Below are positions 22,949 through 31,544 of a DNA stretch of 64,000 nt, in pieces. The notes below the pieces were generated by a model. It worked only from the letters and a program-made list of their open reading frames with translations. It did not search any database and was not told the DNA's origin. The DNA is from Plenodomus lindquistii (lineage: Eukaryota; Ascomycota; Dothideomycetes; Pleosporales; Leptosphaeriaceae). Position 1 is the first letter of the stretch. Each line of letters begins with the position of its first letter. The position numbers and the translations under genes were made by a program. The stretch covers positions 2,418,001 through 2,482,000 of the forward strand of contig JANUWI010000004.1 of NCBI GenBank assembly GCA_025504975.1, given 5' to 3'.

Positions 22949-23269
22949 ATGACAACCCCCATCCCAACCCTCCACTCCAAAACCGACTACCTCCGCGCCG
23001 TAATGTACGAAGGCGTCACCGTCCTCGAAGGCACAGCCACTTGGTGCGAAAAATGCAAAGTCATCGCGCCCGAAGTCGCCAAGATGGTGGCCGAGTACCC
23101 AAACGTCAAGTTTTACACGTACGATGTTGAAGAGTGTGAGGATATTGCGCAGGAGTTGGGAGTCAGGCAGATGCCCACGTTTAGTATTTTTAAGGATGGG
23201 GATATTCAGGAGGGGGTTACGGGGGCGAGGCCCGCGGAGATTAGGAAGAAGATTGAGGGGTGTTTGTAG
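22949..23269 (+). CDS. Thioredoxin with WCEKC active site
   Basis: Single-exon, 106 residues, the usual length of cytosolic thioredoxins. The fold is clear: beta/alpha start with VTVLEGTATWCEKCKVIAPEV, then VKFYTYDVEECEDIAQELGV, the cis-Pro loop RQMPTFSIFKDG and the C-terminal helix. The redox pair is C33/C36, but the intervening residues are Glu-Lys instead of Gly-Pro (WCEKC for WCGPC), which should change redox potential and partner choice. The Asp usually buried beneath the active site is replaced near VLEGTATW. It is therefore more likely a specialised thioredoxin-like oxidoreductase than the housekeeping Trx1. ATG at 22949 is the first in frame. Confidence 0.9.
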   Translation: MTTPIPTLHSKTDYLRAVMYEGVTVLEGTATWCEKCKVIAPEVAKMVAEYPNVKFYTYDVEECEDIAQELGVRQMPTFSIFKDGDIQEGVTGARPAEIRKKIEGCL

Positions 23270-23445
23270 AGGATAGAGGGATGGTAAATTGAAGAGATGG
23301 ACGTGGATTGTGGACCGTTGTTTGCTCCAGTCTGGAAAATGTCACAGGAGAGGGTCACATGTGCACATCAGATGTATACATTGTGTGCGAGCTCTGCTTT
23401 TGTCATCTGCTTGTATATTCAGGTGCGCAAAGTAATCTCCTTGCC

Positions 23446-23451
23446 TATAAA
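23446..23451 (+). promoter_or_regulatory. TATA box upstream of family member C
   Basis: TATAAA in the context CCTATAAAACC, followed within 100 bp by a pyrimidine-rich TTTCAC repeat. It would place transcription start near 23480-23550, leaving a leader of about 200-280 bases before the ATG at 23761. Motif-based call. Confidence 0.5.
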
Positions 23452-23591
23452 ACCACTGTCACTGCTATTTTTTCGAAACATTATAACACTGGGTCTTCTA
23501 TTATTCTCTCCTATATACATATTCACACTTGAGATAGTATCCACTTCACTTTCACTTTCACTCTCACTTTCACCGTGAGGCAGTATTAGTC

Positions 23592-23750
23592 ATGGGTCCA
23601 GGTGAAGATGGGATCGAGAGCGTTTGTTGCCTACCCACACCGAACTTTTCGCGTCCTTTCCACTCTCAAGACCTTGAACCTCGAGTTGACGCCTCAAATA
23701 TCAACCTGCGCCTCTTCAACCATATCTTTCCCACTACTATATATCCCTGA
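23592..23750 (+). other. 52-codon upstream ORF before family member C
   Basis: The first ATG after the TATA box (23592) opens a 52-codon frame ending at TGA 23748-23750, ten bases before the main ATG at 23761. It is out of frame with the main CDS. If transcription starts near 23500, scanning ribosomes must translate or bypass it, suggesting translational control. A different in-frame ATG at 23608 would add 51 residues to the main protein and cannot be excluded. Confidence 0.5.
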
Positions 23751-23760
23751 CTCAGTTCCA

Positions 23761-24927
23761 ATGGCAGATACCATCGAGACGTCACAGACCGCAAGGCTCA
23801 CATCGGAGACCCAACGAAAGCTCGACGACTTGAAGAAGGCAATCGAAAATGTGCTGTCCAGAGTGAAGAGCAGCAAAGAACTCCTGCCGTTCTTCATCGA
23901 GATCAAGGCTACATCCTCGGAGATGGAGGCCAGAAAAACGATCGCTTCTGCAGGAGAAGAACTGGCAGAGCTCAGGGAGGTCTACAGGCGCCTAGTGACT
24001 ACTGCAAACAAGAATACAGATGTGCCTTCTGACCAGCAAATTGCTCCCCGACACACCGCGATGCCGGTACACGAAGGCACAACCAGCATTGATAACGGAA
24101 GTTCAATGCTCGAAGCGAAATACGATCAGCTTGCTGCAAAGATGAAGGAGATGAACGCGCTGCAAGGAGAAATTGACCAAGAAGAACACGCCCTGAAGGT
24201 GCAGCGCTTGCAGATGTCTTCTCTCCCTGAAGCCGTTCATCCTCCAAATGTCAACAGATTCACTCCCGTCCAGACGAATACCGTTCAGGTCAGCAGCTCA
24301 GTGCTCCACCCATCCATACTACCAACGCCGATTCAACGCCGTCACGATCACCACCGTCATTTTGTCACCATGCCTCCCTCCTACTACACCGTCGGCGACA
24401 TCGCCTGGTACCCGGTTCTTCGTCCGACATTCAATCCTAGCCCTGGCGACATACAAACAGAGTTCGGCTTCGTCTGCGCGAAGTTCTACCCCGTCGTTAT
24501 TGTGGAAAAGCTGGAGGACAACATGATCGCGCTCGTCATTTCGACTTCAGGCGGTCGAGGTCTGTCCGCTCTTCCCCCTTCAGCGCAACGAAGGTGCACG
24601 CACGTCGTGTCAGACTATACCAAAGTCCTGCCCATGATGCCATTTGGGTCGAATATACTTCCAGAGAAGATCTTGAGTGTCGCAAGCGAGTGGGACGAGG
24701 CTGCCGGTCAGCCAAAGGGATATGAGCCCCATCCGAAGGCTTACGTGGACATGTTGGATACCATCAAGATCCGATATGACACGAGGTTCAAGAAGGGCGG
24801 GGCGCTCACGGCGGAGAGTGCAAGGGACATTGTGAGTATGAGGGCAGCAGTAATGCTGGATAGAAGCAGGAAGGCGATGGGAGATGATGACTTCGGGAAG
24901 TTGCTGCGGACTTGGTGGGAGGGGTAG
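23761..24927 (+). CDS. Coiled-coil protein with C-terminal 'GDIAWYPVLR' domain, family member C
   Basis: 388 residues from the ATG at 23761 (MADTIETSQTARL); the frame is open upstream to an ATG at 23608. Residues ~15-160 are charged and helical (LKKAIENVLSRVK, SAGEELAELREVYRRLV, KYDQLAAKMKEMNALQGEI). A His/Pro-rich linker leads to a globular C-terminal domain (~205-388): YTVGDIAWYPVLRP, FGFVCAKFYPVVIVEKLEDN, LVISTSGGRG, RRCTHVVSD, then KAYVDMLDTIKIRYDTRF and FGKLLRTWWEG. This domain matches the product of 2628-4274 (VGDISWYPVLRL, YGLVSAKLYPIIIV, YDSRF). The layout resembles fungal DUF6590 proteins; function unknown. The last ~70 codons and 3' flank are repeated 351 bp downstream. Confidence 0.78.
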   Translation: MADTIETSQTARLTSETQRKLDDLKKAIENVLSRVKSSKELLPFFIEIKATSSEMEARKTIASAGEELAELREVYRRLVTTANKNTDVPSDQQIAPRHTAMPVHEGTTSIDNGSSMLEAKYDQLAAKMKEMNALQGEIDQEEHALKVQRLQMSSLPEAVHPPNVNRFTPVQTNTVQVSSSVLHPSILPTPIQRRHDHHRHFVTMPPSYYTVGDIAWYPVLRPTFNPSPGDIQTEFGFVCAKFYPVVIVEKLEDNMIALVISTSGGRGLSALPPSAQRRCTHVVSDYTKVLPMMPFGSNILPEKILSVASEWDEAAGQPKGYEPHPKAYVDMLDTIKIRYDTRFKKGGALTAESARDIVSMRAAVMLDRSRKAMGDDDFGKLLRTWWEG

Positions 24928-25366
24928 GTCTTGGTGCGCTAAAGAGATACAGGGTATATAGAGAGAGAATGTTGGAGCAAGAGGATTGGTGGTGTAGCTG
25001 CCACGATAGTATATGCTAGCTTACGCCGTGTTGGCAATGAGCGGGTTGCTTCTACCGGCAAGTTGAAGGGGTATGAACCGCGTTCCAATGCTTATGTCGA
25101 TATGTTGGCAACGTTGAAAATCCACTACGACACGCGTTTCAAGAAGGAAGCAGCATTGACGGCGGAAAGCGCGAAGGATGTTGTCAGCATGAGGGCTTCG
25201 GTGATGCTGGACAGCAGCAGGAGAGAGATGGGAGACGATGCTTTCGGGAAGTTGTTGCGGACTTGGTGGGAGGGATAGATGGTGGTGTAGTGACCGGGTA
25301 CAGGATATATAGAGAGCGAATGTGGGAACAAGAAGGTCGATACTGTGGCCGTCATGATGGTATGTA
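24665..25366. repeat. 351-bp tandem duplication of the 3' end of family member C
   Basis: Two adjacent units, about 24665-25015 and 25016-25366. Aligned at an offset of 351 bp, the coding part (24721-24927 against 25072-25278) has no indels, and the non-coding tail also aligns (TACAGG.TATATAGAGAG at 24948 and 25299). Outer borders are approximate. Confidence 0.85.
25016..25278 (+). pseudogene. In-frame duplicate of the C-terminal module of member C
   Basis: Open frame continuing from about 25016 through KGYEPRSNAYVDMLATLKI to FGKLLRTWWEG and a stop at 25276-25278. Over the last 68 residues, about 53 are identical to the parental copy, with no stop or frameshift. It has no ATG of its own; the frame is open upstream only from a TTG at 25063. 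It is either a fragment left by tandem duplication or an alternative terminal exon reached by splicing from within member C. An AG at 25018-25019 could act as acceptor. The conserved frame despite divergence favours some retained coding role, but this is inference. Confidence 0.6.
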
Positions 25367-26715
25367 ATGGTCTGTTCTCTACTGTAGCTGTCCACGTATG
25401 TAGCGGATCGTAATATATCACAGATAACAATGCCATAAGTATACGTGCAGACCCCAGAAGTATCTATGAACACATGATATAACGCAAAGAGAGCAGCGTA
25501 TTCTTCAAAGCCAAGGTTGGGAATTCCAGTGAAAATGCTGGATCGTAACTAAGTCAACTCTGCTTGTGTGGGTCATGATGAAGCATGGACATCTCTCGGA
25601 GTATGCTGCCTATATCATGGTCTTACCTAAGAGTGTAAACGTGGCTATACTCTAGCACTTCATCATCAGGCTATGCTATGACTTCTAAAAGCCTGGCTCA
25701 AGTAGTCCAGCAGCCATGATATATAATCACTAGGCTGTGAGTTATACAGGAGGCCAACAAGTGGCCTTCAAAGTGCCTCATAATTTGGACCGGAATCGTC
25801 ATCTGAAAGCTTGTAATACTGATTTAGTCTTGTTTCCTTTCGTCTCAAGCTTCACCAAAGGCTACCCGAGAAAGCTACAACAAGACCTCCCATCTGAAAG
25901 ATCACCAGCGATGGTATTCAGCTCAGCGGTGTATACCATGTATTTAACGCGCATCCTTGTGACATACCCTACCTCGATCGCAGTTGACCTGGAAGCACCG
26001 GCCAGATACACAGCGCATCACACCAAGTTGCGACTCTAACTGCAGCCTTCATATATATCAGATGACCTACTCGTCCTGCGACTGGTATATCCTCTCCAAG
26101 ACTCTCATATCATCTACAGTCCGCAGCTACGATTGATTGCGCAAAGATCAGTTCGGATGCGGTGACAGACTTATTTTGTGGGAATTAATGCTGTCGAAAG
26201 AGTGTCAGGAGGAAGAACTGAATCTTCCATTACCACATTATCTCAAGTGACTTCAAGCGGAGCACTAGGGACCTGAGAATAGAAGAACAAAGAATGCGTA
26301 GACTTTGCAAGAACCCTTGAACGAAACTAGCCGACGAACGTGTCATCCTCTCTGGTATCAGGATTCCTTCCTAAACCGGGTTTCTCTGTGCAAACCGGCA
26401 AGTCTTTGTACCTCCACAAAAGACTTGCAATGCGCATTCATCACCCCCCACACTTTGACCCATTCTGTCTCCTCCCCATAAGCTTGGTTTTGCACATCTC
26501 GCACATCGTCATCAGCAAGGTCATCAAGTGCTACATGGCGACAAGAGAAGTGATCCAGGAGAGTCAATATGCTTTCTCGTACGGTCATCTAGCTCAAGGT
26601 CGCATAGATATATAAGTTTTTCTTCTTCAGTTGTTTTCCACGCCAGCGTTTGCTCACGCGCGTACCAGGTAAGATCGAGATCAAGACGCTGTTACGCCGG
26701 TTAACAAATTTGGAG
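25367..26715. other. Intergenic region without a clear gene
   Basis: About 1.35 kb. Short frames (for example near 25737-26039) have no family features. The right end, 26524-26688 on the minus strand, may be a terminal exon of the Fungal_N-type gene by alternative splicing. I see no transposon ends or strong AT bias. Confidence 0.5.
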
Positions 26716-28050
26716 CTAGGAATGATAGGCCACACTTACAGTTACTTCAAAGGTCTGCTTCGCGGAGTATTCGAGATAATCTGGAGAACCGATGTCGAAA
26801 TGTGCAGTCTGAGTTGTGCAGACTTGGAGAGGCTCACTTAATTCGGCTACAATGAGGATTTGAGAGCGCTTGAACAAGCCTTTTGTTGCCGACTTCTCCG
26901 TAGCTTTGGCTTGAAACTCGCCCCAATACCATTCGGCGTTGACCTTTCGGATCTTGTTGATCTTTGTCCAATACTCAAAGTTCAACGTTCCTGCATCGCT
27001 GCTTGTATGTCTACAAATCGTCCAAGCATACACCTCTCGAACATTCAGCGCTTTGATGGAAATTTTATAGTCGTTGCTGAACGGTTTGAATGTTCTTACG
27101 GGGATCTTTGGCCTGGTGGCTCTACTGCGTCTCTCAGAAGTATGGAGAATATCTTCCAGTGTGATGGGGGTACGATCCACAATTGTCCTCGCATCATCCG
27201 ATCCGTTAGTGTGTTCTGATCCGAGAATGTTATCGTAAGCTCTTGAATACTCATTTGATTTAAGAACTACCGACTCAAAACTTTGCTCCGTGGAATGATC
27301 TCCTGTACCATCGAATTCGGCAAGTTTGCTGATAATGCTAAGGCTGTCCTCGTCGGCACTGAAAATCGATGCTCGTGCTGAGATAGGGTACGAGCGCCGC
27401 GTTTGGCGTGTATTTCTTTCGATCATCTTTAAAATTTCCTCGTTACGTTTGAGTGTCCTTTTGATTTCGGACCAGGAATCCCTTTCATTGTTAGTCTTTA
27501 AAGACAATCCAGCATAGGAGTGCATAAGGTGCGATCAAATGTACACCATCTGGCGTCACTCACATTCCAAGTAGGCTAATCAGCATAGTAATGCCAGTCT
27601 GTTGCGTATCAAGTTGTCGAAGGAGCTCCTTTATCTCAGTCTCGTTCCACAGCGTTCTGAATTTCGCCTTCCATGTAGATGCAGAGCCACCGAGGACAGG
27701 GCCCTTGATCTTGCTCACGTACTTCTCGAGCAGCGATGACAGAACAAGACAGCTTGTCAAGGTCGTGTCAAATGAAGCCACCAACTCGGGCTTGTCAGAC
27801 AAAGCATCTTTTTCGCTCAGCAGAAGGGACTGGATCTGTGACAGCGACGCCGCCGAGACCTTTATTTGTGAGCACAAAGTTCCCACCGTAACTGGAGCGA
27901 GCTTCCATGCGTTTCGAATCTCGTTCAAATATACTGCGGAGGTGACGAATGTCGTCGTGACACTGAGCTATGAGACAGTCAGCACAAGCTCTGCACGCCG
28001 AGGACCGCGCGAGCGCTTACCACACTTGCCGTGATGCTCAAAGGTTCCAT
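26716..28050 (-). CDS. Fungal_N (NLR N-terminal-like) domain protein without a NACHT domain
   Basis: Exons 28050-28021, 27967-27564 and 27481-26716 give 399 residues. The tiny first exon encodes MEPLSITASV, the typical start of the fungal NACHT/STAND N-terminal domain (Pfam Fungal_N/Helo-like group). It continues LSVTTTFVTSAVYLNEIRNAWKLA with an early hydrophobic helix, and SFDTTLTSCLVLSSLLEKYV. Such domains start many fungal NOD-like receptors, but no P-loop follows here. Instead there is a helical stretch, a disordered region and a C-terminal part resembling beta-rich sequence (VYAWTICRHTSS, WYWGEFQAKATEKS). A consensus donor GTAAGT at 26739-26734 could be joined to an acceptor at 26690-26689 and exon 26688-26524, giving 446 residues ending SPGSLLLSPCST. 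Both ends are possible. Confidence 0.7.
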
Positions 28051-29100
28051 TATTACCTCTTGATATCACAGTGTTCGTTCACGGGGAGCGCGTTGAAGTG
28101 ATCAGGCTGAGCCTGAGCCTGATGATACCATGACCATATGATGTAAGCGTCTGACTACATGTGTGCATACAAATGCATGCACTCCATGCGTTCGAAAATA
28201 ATGGAAGGCCTGAAGCATAGCCAATAGAACGATGGTGGCGTTATTTTGCAGTAAGCCACAAGTACTGAGATAGGCGTTACGTTGCAGCAAGCCACAAGCA
28301 CCGAGAGAGGCCATATCATGAGCGAAACGAATGCTGGCATTGCGAGTCTTGCTGAAGTTTCGGAGGAATTCAACGAGTGTGAAGACATGAGCAGTGACAA
28401 GATTGTCGATTCAAGGAAAGAAGGAGTGCCTGCCTGCCCACGAACCAGGCTTGGCATGATTCTTCGTCAAGTGAAGCAAGTGCGCATGAAGATTCGGAGC
28501 TTGATTGCTGTCCTTAGCTTACCATAAAAAAAAGGGCTGATGGCGTCAAGCTTGGTATATGTACCCACAGTGATTTAGCTACAAAATGGTAACACTGACG
28601 ATGGAGGAGGGTGATTGCATTGACTTCCTCGAGCTCTCAACCTATCCCGATAAGGGGAGCAGGCTTGAGCAACATAGCCCTGCTCTGTCAGCCACTCAAT
28701 CCATCTCGTCACTAATACCAATCATGATTGCGAGAATCTTATAGCACTGGCAGGAAGCACATGTAAGTATGGCGTATAATCTACCTGCTGTAGAGGTAAC
28801 GTACATTAATCCAGTACAGCGCCAAGCCTATGCTCAGTCAAAGCCATGCAATCATGCTTCACACATCTCGCATAGTAGACGCGCTGCCTGCTCGTCGTCG
28901 CAATATTTAACACTTCTTCGCTTGTAATCGATACCTTCGTGATTCACTCTTTCCACTCCTTGTTCAAGATATCCAACGCCGATGGTGCAAATCGCTCAGT
29001 GAAACAAGGAAAGAAAGAAACAAGGGACTTGCCGGGCGTATTGATATACACATCTTGCCCTTCTGATGAGAACAATATTGACAACAACCTGGACAACCCA
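28051..29100. other. Intergenic region without a recognisable gene
   Basis: About 1 kb between two leftward genes: promoter of the Fungal_N-type gene and 3' flank of the RRM gene. A short GAGCCT repeat lies near 28107-28120. A frame at 28282-28527 lacks supporting features. Confidence 0.5.
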
Positions 29101-30111
29101 TCAGCCGAGCACTCGAGGTACATTCGCCTTGCCCTTCTTCTGAACACCCCTCGGGACAAACATGGCCGGGGACGCAGCGACAGGAGCGACATTGTTCGCG
29201 CCCGCCTTGTTATCCTTGTTGTTCTTGTTCTTGTTGTACTTGCCCCGATTCTTGTCGTGTTTGTCGTCTTTCTTCACGACAGCTTTGACTTCTGAAGTCG
29301 CTCGCTTGATCAAGACGGGGTGGCTGCCAATGTATTTGCCTTGCATCTCCTTGGCGGCACGGAAGTAATCGTCGGTATCGGAAAAGCTTACGAAGCCATA
29401 ACTTCTGCTCTTTGTGGATTTCTTGTCGCGGACGACACGTGCTTTGGATAGGGAGGGGTACTTGGCGAAGGCTTTGAGGAGCGACTCGTCGGTGACTTCG
29501 CCTGCGAGGTTACCGATGAACAGTCGCGGGTGGTGAGGGTTCCACTCGAGTAGCGTCTCATCCTCCCACTGCTTTCCGCCTCCTTCGCGGACCACTGTCT
29601 TCTTCTTCCCTTCGGGTACAGGCCCATTCTCGGCGTCGGTGGTTGCTGCGGCCTCTGGACGAGCGCTGACAGTCGCGTTGGCACCTTTCTTCGCGTTCGC
29701 GTCGTCCCTATTGTATGCGCTAGTCCACTCAGCGATACGCGCCTCTTCTTCCGGGTCAAAACTGCCAGGTACGCCACGGCTCACGGGCGGAGCGGCAGAG
29801 TAAGATGCGGCTGGCGCAGCTGAGGCATAGGCTGGGTATGAGTAGTTGTTGTAAGTATTGCTGGCTGGATAAGCGGGTGCCTGGTATGGGGCGCTCACAG
29901 TAGCTTGCGGGTAGCTGGACATGGGCGCAGCGGCCTGTGGAGGAGCATGAGCGACGACTGAGCGCGGTGCAAAGCCAGCGAACCCCGAAGGATTGGCAGG
30001 GCCTCGGGCGGCAGCATTACTGGGTCGCGATGGCGGCGCCGAGTATGTGGATGGCGGGGGACGCGCCGGCAGCGAGTGGTGAGGCTGCAAGTTCGAGTCT
30101 CTGTTGGACAT
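29101..30111 (-). CDS. RBM42-like RRM protein
   Basis: Single-exon, 336 residues, ATG at 30111. The N-terminal ~130 residues are Pro/Ala/Tyr-rich and disordered. A helix EEEARIAEWTSAYNRDD follows. The RRM occupies ~192-275: RLFIGNLAGEVTDESLLKAF (RNP2), ARVVRDKKSTKSRSYGFVSF (RNP1) and MQGKYIGSHPVLIKRAT. The sequence WNPHHPRLFIGNL...YPSLSKARVVRDK...GKYIGS follows RBM42, a protein associated with the U4/U6.U5 tri-snRNP in fungi and animals. A C-terminal Lys/Asn/Asp tail (KYNKNKNNKDNK) ends in KGKANVPRVLG. A nuclear splicing role is inferred from the family. Confidence 0.88.
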   Translation of the reverse strand: MSNRDSNLQPHHSLPARPPPSTYSAPPSRPSNAAARGPANPSGFAGFAPRSVVAHAPPQAAAPMSSYPQATVSAPYQAPAYPASNTYNNYSYPAYASAAPAASYSAAPPVSRGVPGSFDPEEEARIAEWTSAYNRDDANAKKGANATVSARPEAAATTDAENGPVPEGKKKTVVREGGGKQWEDETLLEWNPHHPRLFIGNLAGEVTDESLLKAFAKYPSLSKARVVRDKKSTKSRSYGFVSFSDTDDYFRAAKEMQGKYIGSHPVLIKRATSEVKAVVKKDDKHDKNRGKYNKNKNNKDNKAGANNVAPVAASPAMFVPRGVQKKGKANVPRVLG

Positions 30112-31544
30112 GATGGAGAGGGACGTGCTCGTCAGTTCAGGTTAACCCCAGCAAAGTGATGACTTAACCAGCTACGTGGAGATGTGCGCGTTGCTCTCGT
30201 TGGGTAGGTGGTATGGGGTGCGCCGTGATACTAGTGCCGGGTGGGTTGCAGGTGAGCAGGAAGAGATTGTCGCAAGCGCGGGCGCCTTGTTGCTCGAGGC
30301 TGGTGATAAGGTGAGGCGCAGCGTACGGATGACAGAGGGGCGTGAATGAGCGGGGTGCCGGCCGTGGGGGTGCGCTGGTGGTAGTGCGAGTGTTTTGCAC
30401 TGGACGTGATTAATGCCGCAGCCGTTGCGCAGGCTGAGGTGTGAAGTGCTGACTACAAAGGCTTGGGCCTAGGTCTTCGCGGCGCCGTGTGGTCAGGCGG
30501 CTGGCTGCTGGCGGCTGGTGAAACTCCGGGTCGGCGTTTGAATGGGGCCTGGTGGGAGAGCGGGCCGGCGCAAAGTGCGATTACAGGCTCGCTGCATATA
30601 ATAGTTTGTTGGAGGTGTAATCTGTTGGGTGAACCTTGGAAGTCCGCTGGAAAGAGCGGCTTGGCGCCGCCGATGTCCCGATGCCCACGTGACGTAGTGG
30701 TTCGCCTCGACGTCTGCATCGCCAGCGCCATGGACGGAACCAGCAGCCCTGGAGTGAAGCAGCCATGGGCAGCATTCCCTCAGGCAAAGACCATGCGCAT
30801 GACGTCGCCCTCCTGCCAATGACTTCACAGAGTTCTCATTTGGCCATGTACGCCTACACAAAATTTGCAAAGGTTCTAGCGCGTCCGATGTTCCCGGCGT
30901 GCCCCTCCATCACTAAGCTGCAGGGCTGAGATGGAGGGGCACCGACCCAGCATGAGCAACTCCGCGCGCAACCCCCCGGAGGTGCTGAGAGTCCTTGTAA
31001 CTTGACTGCTTGTATCAGATAATCAGGCGAATATCTACTGTGCCGTACAATTGTTGAGCTTGTCGCGAAGCCACTGGAAATCTCCAGCCCTGACAACACA
31101 GCATACATGGTGAATGCAAGTGGTGAGGCGGAGTCGGCTTGCTAATCATGGCATGTTCAGCGATGTTGACCGAAGCACTCAGCATGATTAGACGAGTTTA
31201 TTGGCAACAATACCTAGGCTTACAATGAATTGGCGTTACCGCCGCGGCCGAAGCTAGATAGTATGTATGAGTATTCTCCGTTACTATGGGTTTGTAGGGA
31301 TTGTGATGGAACGTGCTGCATCGCGGCCATTCGACGTGACGCATTAGTGCCCCGCTCTGTTGCAAGTCTTCCGGCTCGCTCAACTACATTATCATTGCGA
31401 CCCCCACCGTCTGCCTCTGTTCCTCTCGACATCACCAGCCTCCCAACCTTCCCACCCCCATTCACTGTTGCACGCCATAGGACGTTGCAGCTCTACCCCG
31501 CCAACACCTACTACACCCTTTCCACTACCAAATCAACAGCCAAG
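30112..31544. other. Intergenic region, divergent promoters
   Basis: About 1.4 kb between the leftward RRM gene and the rightward 6-phosphogluconate dehydrogenase gene. GC-rich frames occur on both strands near 30450-30870 but without recognisable protein features. The last ~170 bp are C-rich leader of the dehydrogenase gene. Confidence 0.5.

Larger units (their letters stand above)
23270..23760. other. Intergenic region and leader of family member C
   Basis: About 490 bp: 3' flank of the thioredoxin gene, a TATA box (23446-23451), a CTTTCA-type pyrimidine repeat (about 23541-23574) and an upstream ORF (23592-23750) before the coiled-coil gene. Confidence 0.6.

Noticed and set aside
30453..30870. 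Minus-strand frames in the promoter region between the RRM gene and 6PGDH
   Set aside because: Multiple frames are open at once in GC-rich DNA and none resembles a known protein.
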